NCBI RefSeq assembly: GCF_013343235.1
Contig: NZ_CP040094.1
Location: forward strand, 4,526,501 to 4,590,500
Origin: Nostoc sp. TCL240-02
GTDB taxonomy: Bacteria; Cyanobacteriota; Cyanobacteriia; Cyanobacteriales; Nostocaceae
Direction of reading: 5' to 3'
Length of the DNA stretch: 64,000 nucleotides
The notes below the pieces were generated by a model that had not been told where the DNA came from, did no database searches, and worked only from the letters and a program-made list of their open reading frames with translations. Positions 25,274 through 35,546 of this stretch are shown one piece after another (positions within the stretch are counted from its first letter, which is position 1; each line of letters begins with the position of its first letter). Made by a program: the position numbers and the translations under genes.

Positions 25274-27265
25274 ATGTCTGCTAAGTCGCAGTTTGAAAGC
25301 CATAAACAGAGATTCTTCAATCATCTGCTGACCGGGATGAAATGCCCCACCCTGATCAAAGCGATTGAGCAGGATCTAGCCCAAGGTCTTGCAATTGTCA
25401 TTCAAATAGTTTCGACTAATGAAGAGCTTTTGAAACGACGACTTGATGAAGTTACGGCTTCCGAATGGAAGGATCTCAATCTTGACTTGACCCCACGAGA
25501 ATATGTGATGGATTACCTGATGAGTGCTTTCCCTGTTCATCTGCATTCCATTCATTCTGGCGTTGATGGAGAAGAAAGATCCGAGTCGGTCTTTGACGCT
25601 GATGGCTCTCCAGTTATTTCCCAAGAAGCTGTAGCTTTGAGAGATGCTTTAGTCGATAAGTTAGCAAGTCTTGATCCCATTCCCGGCGCATTAGAACAAT
25701 TGCTGTGGCATTTTGGTAATAAGCAAGTGGCTGAAGTTACGGGTCGTAGCAAGCGAGTTTTGAAAGATGATTCAGGGCGTTTGTTCGTTGATTCACGGGG
25801 TAGTGGGGCGAATATTGCTGAGACTGCTGCGTTTATGCAAGGAGACAAACAAATCCTCATCTTCAGTGACGCTGGTGGCACAGGCAGAAGTTATCATGCT
25901 GATCTAAATGCTGTGAATCGTCGGCGGCGATCGCATTATTTGTTGGAAGCCGGCTGGAGAGCAGACAATGCCATCCAAGGTTTAGGGCGCTCGCACCGCA
26001 CCAACCAAGCATCAGCACCCGTGTTCAGACCTGTTACCACTAACGTCATCGGTGAACGCCGCTTTATCTCAACCATCGCTCGAAGGCTGGATAGCTTGGG
26101 CGCACTCACAAGGGGGCAAAGGCAAACCGGAGGTAACGGAATATTTTCAAACAAAGATAACCTTGAGTCAAACTACGCCGAATATGCACTGTATGAACTG
26201 TTCAAGCAGATATTCCAAGGTCGATTTTATGAAGTCCCTTTAGGAAAGTTTGAGCAAATGACTGGATTGTGCTTAACCTCTCATGAAGGCGGGATGAAAA
26301 TCGACTTGCCCCCATTGCGGCAATTCCTTAATCGGCTGCTGGCTTTACGCATCGATATGCAAAACATCATTTTCGAGCGTTTTGAGTTGTTGCTAAGTCA
26401 ACAGATTGAAGCAGCGATCGCGGCTGGTGTATATGAGATGGGTGTGGAGACTTTACGGGCTGAACGGTTTACTGTTGAGAGCCAGGAAGCTGTGTACACC
26501 CACCCTGCCACAGGTAGCATAACGAACTATCTCAAGATAGAACGCACTCAGAAGAATAACATCATAACGGCTGACGAAATGCTTGAGTTTGCCAGTATGT
26601 ACCAGGGGAAATTGATGGTTAACACCAAGTCTGGTCATGCTGCTGTGTCAATTCCGACACATAGTATCTACGATGCTGATGGTGGTGTTGTCCCAAGAGT
26701 TTTGCTGATTCGTCCACAGAAAGAAACTCGCGTACCAGTCCAAGACTTGGAATCTTCCACATGGGGGCAAGTTTCTATTGATGCGTTTACTACTGCTTGG
26801 TCTACTGAAGTAAACGAATTACCCAAGTTCACTACCGATTACCTGCATTTGGTAACTGGTATTTTGTTGCCCATCTGGAAAATCCTACCACAGCAAAATA
26901 GTCGAGTCTTCCGGTTGCAAACCAGCGATGGACAAAAGATTCTCGGTCGGGTGGTGAATGCTTCCGACATCCAAACTGTGCGCGAACAACTTGGACTCAG
27001 GAACCAGCTGCTTTCTCCAGAAGAACTTGTGAAGCTGGTACTCAACGAGAGATATACACAGCAGTTGCCGGGTGGCGTAACCTTGCGACGTTCTTTGATT
27101 GCTAATGAAGCTCGCATAGAACTGGTTAATGCTATCTCAGTGGCAGAGCGGCTCTTAGCTGTTGGATGTTTCACCGAGATCATCAACTGGAAAAAACGAG
27201 TATTCATTCCGGTTTCAGACAAAGCCCCAGCTATTCTGGCGGCTGTGATTGAAATCTTGGGATAA
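25274..27265 (+). CDS. C-terminal half of a Strawberry-notch-like helicase
   Basis: 663 residues; the open frame extends upstream without an ATG to about 25154. The sequence enters in the middle of an SBNO/SNO-type superfamily 2 helicase: RFFNHLLTGMKCPTLIKAIEQDLAQG, then LIFSDAGGTGRSYHAD and QGLGRSHRTNQASAP (motif VI), then the SNO C-terminal region. The N-terminal ATP-binding half is missing. It is probably a remnant of a large plasmid helicase rather than a complete enzyme. Confidence 0.65.
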   Translation: MSAKSQFESHKQRFFNHLLTGMKCPTLIKAIEQDLAQGLAIVIQIVSTNEELLKRRLDEVTASEWKDLNLDLTPREYVMDYLMSAFPVHLHSIHSGVDGEERSESVFDADGSPVISQEAVALRDALVDKLASLDPIPGALEQLLWHFGNKQVAEVTGRSKRVLKDDSGRLFVDSRGSGANIAETAAFMQGDKQILIFSDAGGTGRSYHADLNAVNRRRRSHYLLEAGWRADNAIQGLGRSHRTNQASAPVFRPVTTNVIGERRFISTIARRLDSLGALTRGQRQTGGNGIFSNKDNLESNYAEYALYELFKQIFQGRFYEVPLGKFEQMTGLCLTSHEGGMKIDLPPLRQFLNRLLALRIDMQNIIFERFELLLSQQIEAAIAAGVYEMGVETLRAERFTVESQEAVYTHPATGSITNYLKIERTQKNNIITADEMLEFASMYQGKLMVNTKSGHAAVSIPTHSIYDADGGVVPRVLLIRPQKETRVPVQDLESSTWGQVSIDAFTTAWSTEVNELPKFTTDYLHLVTGILLPIWKILPQQNSRVFRLQTSDGQKILGRVVNASDIQTVREQLGLRNQLLSPEELVKLVLNERYTQQLPGGVTLRRSLIANEARIELVNAISVAERLLAVGCFTEIINWKKRVFIPVSDKAPAILAAVIEILG

Positions 27266-27270
27266 GTCAA

Positions 27271-27307
27271 AAGCTGATGTATCTAATAAATACATCAGCT
27301 TATTTTT
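27271..27307 (+). terminator. Rho-independent terminator of the SNO-like gene
   Basis: AAGCTGATGTAT and ATACATCAGCTT form a 12-bp perfect stem with a 7-nt loop, followed by ATTTTT. Confidence 0.85.
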
Positions 27308-27554
27308 CGCTCAAACACGAGTGTGATTTTATTGTCCGAAATGAAGGTAAGCGGACAATTTGTCGAGGTAATCTAAAGACGGAGGAGGAGATATTTCCAC
27401 TTTCAGAAGAACGTGCCAGTGAGCTATATAGTACATGAGAGCATTGTGGACACAAGGAACTCATCTTTGAGGTTTCTTGGTAATATAAGCTACTACATTC
27501 ATCGCAGGTCTTAATTCGTGATTTATCCATAACTATGACAAAATTGGCTACCAA
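27300..27554 (-). CDS. Small Cys-rich protein, possibly decayed
   Basis: The likely start is the internal Met of MDKSRIKTCDECSSLYYQE. CDEC and CPQC pairs could bind one zinc. Such short CxxC proteins are common in cyanobacteria. The C-terminal third looks unrelated to the rest and runs into the terminator, so the end may be frameshifted. Confidence 0.4.
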   Translation of the reverse strand: MVANFVIVMDKSRIKTCDECSSLYYQETSKMSSLCPQCSHVLYSSLARSSESGNISSSVFRLPRQIVRLPSFRTIKSHSCLSEK

Positions 27555-27719
27555 CTGAGGATGGCTTATGAACTGGTCATAAAATAACAGATGGGTATGG
27601 CATCTTCCAACTTCTTATTCCCCCGCAACTTATAGATGCGATCGCAAAGGGTAAGAAACTGCATGAAAATACTTGTTGAGAGTTTATCGAGCAAAATCAA
27701 CACCCTACATCTGTGCTGC

Positions 27720-27748
27720 CCGTGGATAAGGAGCGTTCTTATCCACGG
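27720..27748. repeat. Hairpin downstream of katG
   Basis: CCGTGGATAAG and CTTATCCACGG form an 11-bp perfect stem with a 7-nt loop, about 60 bp after the katG stop. No T-run follows in the katG direction, so termination is uncertain. Confidence 0.5.
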
Positions 27749-27809
27749 TGAGTTCTTCAAAGCGCAGCGATACACCCGTGGAGTTCGGGCGTGTTGAGCG
27801 CTCAAGACT

Positions 27810-30119
27810 TTAGCGGGTCTGTTCAGCGTCAACGTCGAAGCGATCAAGCATCATTACCTTGTTCCAGGCTGCAACGAAGTCCTTGACCATCCGCTCGTGA
27901 CCATCATCAGCGCCATAGACTTCAGCAATCTGACGCAGTTGGGCGTTTGAGCCGAAGATGAGATCGCAGCGGGTTGCGATGAACTTCGCTGCACCGGTCT
28001 CGCGATCGCAGATGTCAAAAAGCATCTCGCGATTGTCAACAGGCTTCCACTCGTAGTCCATACTGGTCAGGACACGGAAAAAGTCATTGGTCAAGACACC
28101 CGGTCGGTCAGTGAAGCTACCGTGCTTTGAATAGTTCCAGTTCTGATCGAGCGCCCGAAGTCCGCCAACTAGAACCGTCCATTCGGGTGCGGTCAGCGTG
28201 AGGAGCTGCGCTCGATCCAGGAAGATACGCTCTGGCTTCACCTTATAGCCGACCGCCTCATTGTGATAATTTCTGAAACCATCCGAAACTGGCTTCAGCC
28301 AATTAAACATTTCAACATCTGTCAGCTCCTGAGTCGTATCCATCCGCCCCGGAGTAAACGGGACGGCAACGGAAAGTCCAGCCTCTTGTGCAGCCTTCTC
28401 GACCGCAGCACAACCACCGAGGACGATTAGGTCTGCGATCGAGATTTTTTTGTTGCCCGACTGAGCGCCGTTAAACTCCGCCTGAATTTGCTCAAGGGTC
28501 GATAGCACCTCGCCGAGTTCCTGCGGGCGATTCATTTCCCAGTCCTTCTGAGGATTGAGGCGAAGGCGCGCCCCATTTGCGCCGCCGCGCTTGTCGGAAT
28601 GGCGGTGACTCGATGCCGCCGCCCAAGCGGCTGACACGAGCGCCGAAACCGAGAGTCCACTCGCTAAAATCCGATCCTTGAGAGACTTGATATCGGCAGC
28701 ATCAACGACATCATGATCCAGTGCCGGAATTGGATCTTGCCAGATCAAATCTTCCTCTGGGACTTCCGGACCAAGATAGCGCGTTTTCGGACCCATATCC
28801 CGATGGATCAGCTTATACCAGGCGCGTGCGAACGCATCGCTGAAGTAATCAAAATCACCCAAGAAGCGCTGACAAATCTCGTGATAGGCCGGATCGACCT
28901 TTAACGCAATGTCCGAAGTCATCATCATTAACGGGTGCTCAATACCCAGCAGATGAGCGTCCGGTGTCTTCGGCGCATCAGGATTGCTCGGCTTCCACTG
29001 AATCGCACCTACTGGACTCTTTGTTTGTTCCCATTCGTACTTAAAAAGATTCGTTAGGTAACTATTGTCCCACTGGGTTGGGTTTGGAGTCCACGATCCT
29101 TCAATCCCGTTCGTCATCGTATATTCGGCAAACCCAGTGCCTTCAGGGTTCTGCCACCCTAAGCCCATCGCCTGAATCGGCGCAGCTTCCGGTGCTGGAC
29201 CAATCTTGTCCGGCGAGACCATGCCGTGACTTTTGCCAAAGGCATGACCGCCTGCAATCAGCGCGACAGTTTCTTCGTCATTCATGCCCATCCGCGCAAA
29301 AGTCTCGCGAATGTCTCGCGCCGAGCCAGATGGGTCGCCTTCAGCGTTTGGACCCTCTGGATTGACGTAAATTAGCGCTTGGTGCGAAGCCGCTAGTGGG
29401 TTTTCGAGGTCGTAGTATTGCTCGTCCGGTTTTCCAACCCACCGAATCGTGCGAGTGACCATCTCGTCAGGATGACCAGGGTGTTCCTTAACATCATCAA
29501 CTGGATCGCCGTTCCAGAATTCGGGTCCCCAGTATGTCGCGCGATCCGCCTCCCAGGCATCGATGCGACCGCCACCAAAACCGAAGGTCTTAAACCCCAT
29601 GATTTCGAGCGCGCAGTTGCCCGTCAGAACCATCAGATCGGCCCAGCTTAGTGCCGCACCATATTTCTGCTTGATAGGCCAGAGCAGCCGTCGTGATTTA
29701 TCTGTGTTTCCATTATCCCACCACGAATTGATAGGTGCGAAGCGTTGCAGACCCTGACTCGCTCCACCTCGACCGTCTGCGATCCGGTAGGTGCCTGCTG
29801 AGTGCCACGCCATGCGAATCATCTGAGGTCCATAATTCCCATAGTCGGCGGGCCACCAGTCCTTTGAATCGGTCAGCAGCGCTTTGATATCGCTCTTCAA
29901 CAGTTCAAAGTCAATTTTCGCGAAGGCTCCTTTGTAATCGAAATCTCGCAGTGGGTTAGCTTGGGGCAAATTTTGGTGAAGCAGTTCGACCTGAAGTCGG
30001 TTCGGCCACCAATCATCGACTTGCGGCTTGGAGCCGAGCGCGCCGCCAATGCGGGTTCCCCGGAAGGGACATTGTGCAGCAGGGGTGGCAGGGTTGTTGT
30101 TCATGGAGCTATTATTCAT
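27810..30119 (-). CDS. katG: Catalase-peroxidase
   Basis: A 769-residue bifunctional heme enzyme that removes H2O2 as catalase and peroxidase. The distal R102, W105 and H106 lie in [10 protein letters not shown], the proximal His in [14 protein letters not shown], and the Tyr and Met of the Met-Tyr-Trp adduct in [12 protein letters not shown] and [12 protein letters not shown]. Both halves of the duplicated fold are complete. The start may be the second Met. The region is clearly more GC-rich than its neighbours, which suggests recent acquisition. A long hydrophilic N-terminus without signal suggests a cytoplasmic enzyme. Confidence 0.97.
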   Translation of the reverse strand: MNNSSMNNNPATPAAQCPFRGTRIGGALGSKPQVDDWWPNRLQVELLHQNLPQANPLRDFDYKGAFAKIDFELLKSDIKALLTDSKDWWPADYGNYGPQMIRMAWHSAGTYRIADGRGGASQGLQRFAPINSWWDNGNTDKSRRLLWPIKQKYGAALSWADLMVLTGNCALEIMGFKTFGFGGGRIDAWEADRATYWGPEFWNGDPVDDVKEHPGHPDEMVTRTIRWVGKPDEQYYDLENPLAASHQALIYVNPEGPNAEGDPSGSARDIRETFARMGMNDEETVALIAGGHAFGKSHGMVSPDKIGPAPEAAPIQAMGLGWQNPEGTGFAEYTMTNGIEGSWTPNPTQWDNSYLTNLFKYEWEQTKSPVGAIQWKPSNPDAPKTPDAHLLGIEHPLMMMTSDIALKVDPAYHEICQRFLGDFDYFSDAFARAWYKLIHRDMGPKTRYLGPEVPEEDLIWQDPIPALDHDVVDAADIKSLKDRILASGLSVSALVSAAWAAASSHRHSDKRGGANGARLRLNPQKDWEMNRPQELGEVLSTLEQIQAEFNGAQSGNKKISIADLIVLGGCAAVEKAAQEAGLSVAVPFTPGRMDTTQELTDVEMFNWLKPVSDGFRNYHNEAVGYKVKPERIFLDRAQLLTLTAPEWTVLVGGLRALDQNWNYSKHGSFTDRPGVLTNDFFRVLTSMDYEWKPVDNREMLFDICDRETGAAKFIATRCDLIFGSNAQLRQIAEVYGADDGHERMVKDFVAAWNKVMMLDRFDVDAEQTR

Positions 30120-30491
30120 TCAGTTCAATCCTTCTTCTCTCTCTAACAGTTTATGTTAGTCAAGCTGTGTTGAGCGCCGCCACAAGTGGCGGTTTGAACG
30201 GCAAGTGCCTTCATCGCTAAAGTTCTTGCAAGTGCTGAATGAGCTACCCTTTGCTAACCCCACCCCCCCTGCTACGATTTTAGATTGCTCAATTGCTCAA
30301 TGGCAATCATTTCTTGTACCTGTCTACCATAAGCAATTTCTTCCTCTGGCTTCAATAAAGGATACTGACCAAGGGACTTGCAAATAGATGCGAACCATGT
30401 CTGAACTGAGGCTGGACATACAAACTTTTCGGCTTTTTTTACCAGGGGATTTAAAAGTATAAATCAAATAATTCAATAAACTTTTTTATTT
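30120..30491. other. Intergenic region upstream of katG
   Basis: It contains the presumed katG promoter near its left end. I see no convincing gene or repeat. Confidence 0.4.
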
Positions 30492-32738
30492 TTAACAATT
30501 CAGTCCTGCCTGAAGTAACCTCTGCTTCAACCTTGTGTAACGCTGTTGGTCTTCAGTAGAGCGCACCGCCAGAGATATCGCTTTTTTCGCTCCAACAATG
30601 ATCGCTAACTTCTTGGCACGGGTCAGCCCGGTGTAAAACAGGTTTCGGGTCAACATCATATAGTGCTGCATATAGATTGGCAGAACTATCACCGGATATT
30701 CTGAGCCTTGGCTTTTATGAATCGAAATGCTCCAGGCAAGGGCAATTTCATTCAGGTCAGCGTAATCGTAAACCACAGTCCGCTCACCATACAGTATTGT
30801 AACTTCCTGCTCGACAGTATCAATGGCTTGGATTATTCCCAAGTCACCGTTGAAGACTTCGCGGTTGTAGTCGTTAGTCAACTGGATAATGCGATCGCCC
30901 TCGCGTAACAAATTCCCACCTCTGTTAATCTCCACCTTGTCGGGGGCAGGTGGATTAATCAACTGCTGCAACACGGTATTAAGATTGCGAGTACCCACAA
31001 CTCCCCGTGTCATCGGGCAAAGCACTTGGACATCAGTGGCAGGATTAAAACCTAAGCGTGGAATCAAATCGGTAATCAACTCGCAAATTGCCTGTACACC
31101 ATGTTCGGGCTGATGTCCGCCGCCGTGCCAAATACAGTCAGACACAGGATTGTCCGAAATCGGTTCAATCGTGGGATAAATTCCTCGATTAATTTGGTGA
31201 GCAGCAGTGACAATGGCACTTGTTTGAGCTTGGCGGAATACCTGGGTCAAGCGCACCACGGGCACACGACCAGAATTGATCAAGTCAGCCAGTATTTGAC
31301 CTGGCCCTACAGACGGTAACTGGTCAATATCACCCACCAACAACAGTAAAGCGCCAGCTAGTACTGCTTTAACTAAGGAGTAAGCCAGAAACAAATCAAG
31401 CATCGAAGCTTCGTCAGCGATAATTGCCGTGTGTGGCAAAGGATCTTCGCTATCGCGCTTGAAACCCCTTGAGCGGGGGTCAAATTCTAACAAGCGATGT
31501 ATGGTTTTGGCTTCTAGCCCAGTCATTTCACCTAAGCGTTGAGCAGCCCGTCCAGTGGGTGCAGCTAGAGCAATAGATTTACCCATTGCTTTCCACAGGC
31601 TGACAATGGTGTGAGTTGTGAAGGTCTTTCCAACGCCAGGGCCACCAGTCAAAATCATGATTTTGGAATAGGCTGCTGTTTCTACAGCTTGGCGTTGCTG
31701 TTCTGAAAGCTGAATTTTACGGCTAGCAGTAAAGCGCTCAATCCAATCACGCACACGCTCAATGTCAGTACCAACAGAATTTTCCAAGCGTTGGCGTATC
31801 AGTTGAGCTAAATTCTGTTCCGTATGAAAGTAAGTCGGCTTATAGCAAAGTAGCCTTTTTTCTTCATCCCGTTCTCTAATCAGCTCGTCTGTTAGAGCCA
31901 TATCTTTGATGATTTGTGCAATTGCTTCTTCTGTGGGCTGATGAGATTCGGTTGTCAGCAGTTTGATTACCGACTCAATCAGTTCGCTTTGTGGCAGGTA
32001 ACAGTGACCATCTTCGGCGGCAACACTTAGACAGTGGACAATCCCCGCACGATAACGAAATTCTGAGTCCGGTGCAATTCCTATATTTCTCGCAATCTTG
32101 TCAGCAGTCAGAAAACCGATCCCATAGATATCGGCTGCTAGCTGGTAGGGGTTTTTGGTAACAGTGGCGATCGCCTCATCCTTATATTGCTTGTAAATCT
32201 TCACAGCATAAGTGGTAGAAACGCCATGCCCCTGGAGAAACACCATCACTTCTTTGATAGCTTTCTGAGTTTCCCAGGCGTTTTTGATAAGAGTGATCCG
32301 CTTTTTGGCAATACCCTGGACTTCAATCAGTCGTTCAATCTGGTCTTCGATGATGTCGAGGGTTTCTAGCCCAAAGTGGGCAACAATCCGTCTTGCTGTG
32401 ACTGGCCCAACACCTTTAATCAGCCCACTACCAAGGTATTTCTCAATCCCAGTGAGAGTGGCTGGTTTGGTTTCTTTGTAGTTGACTACTTGGAACTGTG
32501 GCCCAAATTGGGGATGGTCATGCCAGAAACCAGTTAGTTGTAAGGTCTGCCCTGGCTGGATATTAGCAAAGCTGCCAACAATTGTTGTCAGTTCGTTGCT
32601 ACGGGGACGGGTCAGCCTTGCCACAGTGTAACCCGATTCAGCAGAGTAAAAAGTTAGGCGTTCTACGACTCCGGTGATTGTTTCGTGTTGAGGAAAGGCG
32701 CTTACTTGTTGAGGGGAAAGATTAGGAGGAGTGGACAT
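30492..32738 (-). CDS. recD2: RecD2-type ATP-dependent DNA helicase
   Basis: A 748-residue SF1B helicase. The N-terminal OB-like region (ITGVVERLTFYSAESGYTVARL) and tandem HhH motifs (GIEKYLGSGLIKGVGPVTARRI) are typical of RecD2. Walker A is LTGGPGVGKTFTT, motif II is AIIADEASMLD, and the C-terminal motif is AWSISIHKSQGSEYPVIVLP. It unwinds DNA 5' to 3' in repair or plasmid processing. It lies downstream of the second parAB operon on the same strand, after a 180-bp gap. Confidence 0.95.
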   Translation of the reverse strand: MSTPPNLSPQQVSAFPQHETITGVVERLTFYSAESGYTVARLTRPRSNELTTIVGSFANIQPGQTLQLTGFWHDHPQFGPQFQVVNYKETKPATLTGIEKYLGSGLIKGVGPVTARRIVAHFGLETLDIIEDQIERLIEVQGIAKKRITLIKNAWETQKAIKEVMVFLQGHGVSTTYAVKIYKQYKDEAIATVTKNPYQLAADIYGIGFLTADKIARNIGIAPDSEFRYRAGIVHCLSVAAEDGHCYLPQSELIESVIKLLTTESHQPTEEAIAQIIKDMALTDELIRERDEEKRLLCYKPTYFHTEQNLAQLIRQRLENSVGTDIERVRDWIERFTASRKIQLSEQQRQAVETAAYSKIMILTGGPGVGKTFTTHTIVSLWKAMGKSIALAAPTGRAAQRLGEMTGLEAKTIHRLLEFDPRSRGFKRDSEDPLPHTAIIADEASMLDLFLAYSLVKAVLAGALLLLVGDIDQLPSVGPGQILADLINSGRVPVVRLTQVFRQAQTSAIVTAAHQINRGIYPTIEPISDNPVSDCIWHGGGHQPEHGVQAICELITDLIPRLGFNPATDVQVLCPMTRGVVGTRNLNTVLQQLINPPAPDKVEINRGGNLLREGDRIIQLTNDYNREVFNGDLGIIQAIDTVEQEVTILYGERTVVYDYADLNEIALAWSISIHKSQGSEYPVIVLPIYMQHYMMLTRNLFYTGLTRAKKLAIIVGAKKAISLAVRSTEDQQRYTRLKQRLLQAGLNC

Positions 32739-32919
32739 TGCTTATGATTCAGATGCCGCACAGCACATTATTGTATATAATACTGGAATTCAACAAAATA
32801 TAGTACATAAATACTAAACTACACACCCAGTATTAGTGTCATCGAAAACTCACCCTAATTTCTCCGATTAACTTACTTCTATGAAACAATTTGTAAAAGT
32901 AAAAGTAAGAATATTGAAT

Positions 32920-34038
32920 TTATTTACTTGTAGCAATAACTTTGTCAATTTCTTGTAATTTCTCCTGAAAAAGAGAGCGCATTTCGTGAAGTTGTTTACT
33001 ACTAGCTTTTTTAAGCAAATCTCCAGAAATTCCATTAACTTTTTGAAATATTATTTTTACCTCTTTTAACTCTTGTTCATTTGACTTTAAATACTTGATC
33101 TTAATTTTTCTAACCAGTTCACGAGTTTCTGTTACTGTCAGATTTTTCTTCAAGACTTCATCTGTTGCTGCAATCCGTTCTGATGCTGCTTGATTTTCGG
33201 AGATGTCTAATGCCTTGGCAGATAGAGTTGCCAATGCTAAAGCATGAGCGCCTTTGAGTCCATGCTGCCTGATGACCTGTTTTAAATCTTCAGGCAGATA
33301 AAGCATCGGCATTAGATTAGCTTTCACAGAACTAGGATTTAACCCTAACTCTAGCAGCACTAGTAGTAGACTCTGTTCTTTGCCTGTAATTTCCAATAGT
33401 TCTAAGCCCTGTTGCTGTTCATCAACGCTAACAGCCATCAATTTTGCTAGCTCTTTACTATTTCCATTTCTCTCTATTCTTTTAATTACCGTTCCCAACA
33501 TTGTGGAAACTTCATCCATTGACAAATTAGCGGACTTCATTACTTCTTTAAATACTGCCTCTGCTTTATCTAAAGGATTCAAGTCTTCAAAGCCAAGAAA
33601 AGTTAATAATGCAGATTGATCTAAGTCATTAGGCATTGCCACTATTACTGCACGAATAGTTGACCAGCCTAGTAATTTAGCTCCTTCAGTACGTAGCTGC
33701 CCATCTAACAGTATGTAACGACCATTACTCTGTCTGACTAAGATGACTGCTGAAATCTGCCCGTGTTTTTTGAGTAATCGTGCTTTTGCTTGTATTAATT
33801 CTGGTGTAATTGTCTGCCGAGGCTGATTAGGATTCGGGTCAATGAGATTTAAATCAACTTGTACTTCTCCTGATTGATTTTGAAGTTGTTCTCGGAGTTT
33901 TTGCAGTTCATTCTCTAATTCAGGAGATTGTGCGGTTCTGAGTCTTTCTATTTCTATTTGAAGTTCAGCAATTTTTTGTTCTTGCTCAGTTTTTTGAACT
34001 GCACTACTAAATTTACTAGCAATTTTAGGCAAAGCCAC
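32920..34038 (-). CDS. parB: ParB-family partition protein (second Par system)
   Basis: A 372-residue protein with an N-terminal coiled coil (EQKIAELQIEIERLRTAQ), the ParB nuclease-like domain (LIDPNPNQPRQ, GRYILLDGQLRTEGAKLLG), a HTH region, and a Lys/Glu-rich C-terminus. It follows the upstream parA with a 2-bp gap. It is unlike the ParB at 2386-3318, so the two systems have separate origins. Confidence 0.88.
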   Translation of the reverse strand: MALPKIASKFSSAVQKTEQEQKIAELQIEIERLRTAQSPELENELQKLREQLQNQSGEVQVDLNLIDPNPNQPRQTITPELIQAKARLLKKHGQISAVILVRQSNGRYILLDGQLRTEGAKLLGWSTIRAVIVAMPNDLDQSALLTFLGFEDLNPLDKAEAVFKEVMKSANLSMDEVSTMLGTVIKRIERNGNSKELAKLMAVSVDEQQQGLELLEITGKEQSLLLVLLELGLNPSSVKANLMPMLYLPEDLKQVIRQHGLKGAHALALATLSAKALDISENQAASERIAATDEVLKKNLTVTETRELVRKIKIKYLKSNEQELKEVKIIFQKVNGISGDLLKKASSKQLHEMRSLFQEKLQEIDKVIATSK

Positions 34039-34040
34039 GA

Positions 34041-34832
34041 TTATTTTTTCTCCTTAATTAAAGCAACTAAATCATCTGTAATTTGCTTAAAATCTTTACA
34101 AGCAGGATGTTTGGGACGGTATTTTTGTAAAGGTAGCCCGTGAGCGCTAGCATTTTTGAATTCATTGGAACTACGAACTTTGGGGTAAAGTTTCAATTGT
34201 AAATGTTCAGTGATTTCTGGTAATTGCTCTAGATATTGTCTGTGCATCGCTACGGTATCATCATACATACTTGGCACAAACCCTAAAATTGGTGGACGAG
34301 GTGATAACTGTAACTCATCACTGGTTGAAATGCACCATTCTACCAATTCTGCTGAACCAGAAATCGCTTTCATTTCTAATTGCACTGGAACTAATATGTG
34401 AGTTGAAGCGGCTAAAGCATTAACATTCAGCATTCCCAATGTGGCCGGACAATCCAAGATTACTAAGTTATGAGGTAATGGGTAGTTTTTTAAGCGATCG
34501 CTAAGTGTGTACTCTCCTCGTTTCCTAATTACTAATTCGTTGGCCATTTCAGCCATTAATGGATGTCCTTGGCAAACTTGAATTTTTGATTCTTCCCAAA
34601 CCGAAATTAATTTCCAATCCCCCTTAAAATCTTTGGATAATGCTTTGACTAAAGTATTAGATACTTCAGCAGGTGGTATCCCACAAAACACATCTAAAGA
34701 GCGTTGTGGATCTAAGTCAAGTATTGCTACGGAAAAGCCACGCCGAACTATCTCGTATGCAAGATGTACACTGAGTGTAGTTTTACCTACACCGCCTGCG
34801 TTAGCTATCAGTGAGAGAACTATCTGCTTCAT
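34041..34832 (-). CDS. parA: ParA-family partition ATPase (second Par system)
   Basis: A 263-residue ATPase with P-loop NAGGVGKTT at residues 11-19, LDLDPQRSLD and LVILDCPATLG. The usual signature Lys of the deviant Walker box (KGG) is replaced by Asn-Ala. It is the first gene of the operon. Two copies of a 20-bp palindrome lie just upstream and may be its operator or centromere. Confidence 0.9.
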   Translation of the reverse strand: MKQIVLSLIANAGGVGKTTLSVHLAYEIVRRGFSVAILDLDPQRSLDVFCGIPPAEVSNTLVKALSKDFKGDWKLISVWEESKIQVCQGHPLMAEMANELVIRKRGEYTLSDRLKNYPLPHNLVILDCPATLGMLNVNALAASTHILVPVQLEMKAISGSAELVEWCISTSDELQLSPRPPILGFVPSMYDDTVAMHRQYLEQLPEITEHLQLKLYPKVRSSNEFKNASAHGLPLQKYRPKHPACKDFKQITDDLVALIKEKK

Positions 34833-34844
34833 ATCAGTTTTTTT

Positions 34845-34864
34845 GTCGGATTTTGAAATTCGAC
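34845..34864. promoter_or_regulatory. Palindromic site 1 upstream of parA2
   Basis: GTCGGATTTTGAAATTCGAC lies 13 bp before the parA start. It shares its design with the copy at 34917-34936 (consensus GTMGKATTTTRAAATWCGAC). Confidence 0.55.
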
Positions 34865-34916
34865 ATTAAGCTTTTGAAAAATGTATATCATGCATTTGTA
34901 TTTGTCACCTATTTCT

Positions 34917-34936
34917 GTAGTATTTTAAAATACGAC
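34917..34936. promoter_or_regulatory. Palindromic site 2 upstream of parA2
   Basis: GTAGTATTTTAAAATACGAC, 72 bp from site 1. It is probably bound by a partition protein for autoregulation or as a centromere. Confidence 0.55.
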
Positions 34937-35119
34937 ACATTTTTTAAGGATTGAGAAATAAACAAAATTAAATTGAAATCAACCCAACGTCCATCTAAAC
35001 CATCAAAACAGCAACAGCCCAAACCCACTACCTCATCTGTTAAATCTGATTTGACTTTAGTTGATGAATAACTAAAAACTCAGTAACAGCCTGACTATCC
35101 CCCTGTCGAGGAAAAACCC

Positions 35120-35422
35120 ATGAAGCCGCCAAAAGTTGAGCCGCAGATGACTGGCAAGCGCAACAAGAAAAAAATAGATTTACCACCAGCAACCAAACCT
35201 CATATACCCTTCCAAGACCGATCCGAAGAACCAGAATTACCGCCAGAGCCCTGTCAGCACATGCAATTCCTGGATTGCAACTCAGAGGTAGGGCGTGTGA
35301 TATTCGAGTGCTACCACTGCAAGCAAGGGATAATCAGCGAGTACACTGGAGATCCCGTAATGGGCGAGTACAAAGGACGACCAAAGAGTGATTTTCACAA
35401 AGGTAAAATGCCCCAACTGTGA
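35120..35422 (+). CDS. Hypothetical protein, perhaps the end of a decayed gene
   Basis: A 100-residue Lys/Pro-rich protein with a CxxC (CYHCKQGI). The same frame continues upstream into a Pro/Gln/Lys-rich stretch from about 34975, broken by two TAA codons (about 35069 and 35084). It may therefore be the 3' part of a pseudogene. Confidence 0.4.
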   Translation: MKPPKVEPQMTGKRNKKKIDLPPATKPHIPFQDRSEEPELPPEPCQHMQFLDCNSEVGRVIFECYHCKQGIISEYTGDPVMGEYKGRPKSDFHKGKMPQL

Positions 35423-35546
35423 GCAAACAGCGATTAGGCTGGAAGCAAGGGAAGTACTTTCTATTACGGCGATTCCTTCACCTTGGCAGCAATGATGGCA
35501 CACTCCCTCTTCAAAAGTGATTAGTAAGAGATATTTACGATTAATA

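Noticed and set aside
27720..27748. Terminator for katG
   Set aside because: A perfect hairpin but no T-run on the katG strand; kept only as a hairpin.
28713..30146. Open frames antisense to katG, up to 95 codons
   Set aside because: High GC makes long chance frames; katG itself is unmistakable.
34975..35100. Suppression of in-frame stops by the plasmid suppressor tRNA
   Set aside because: Both stops are TAA, which a CUA anticodon does not read.
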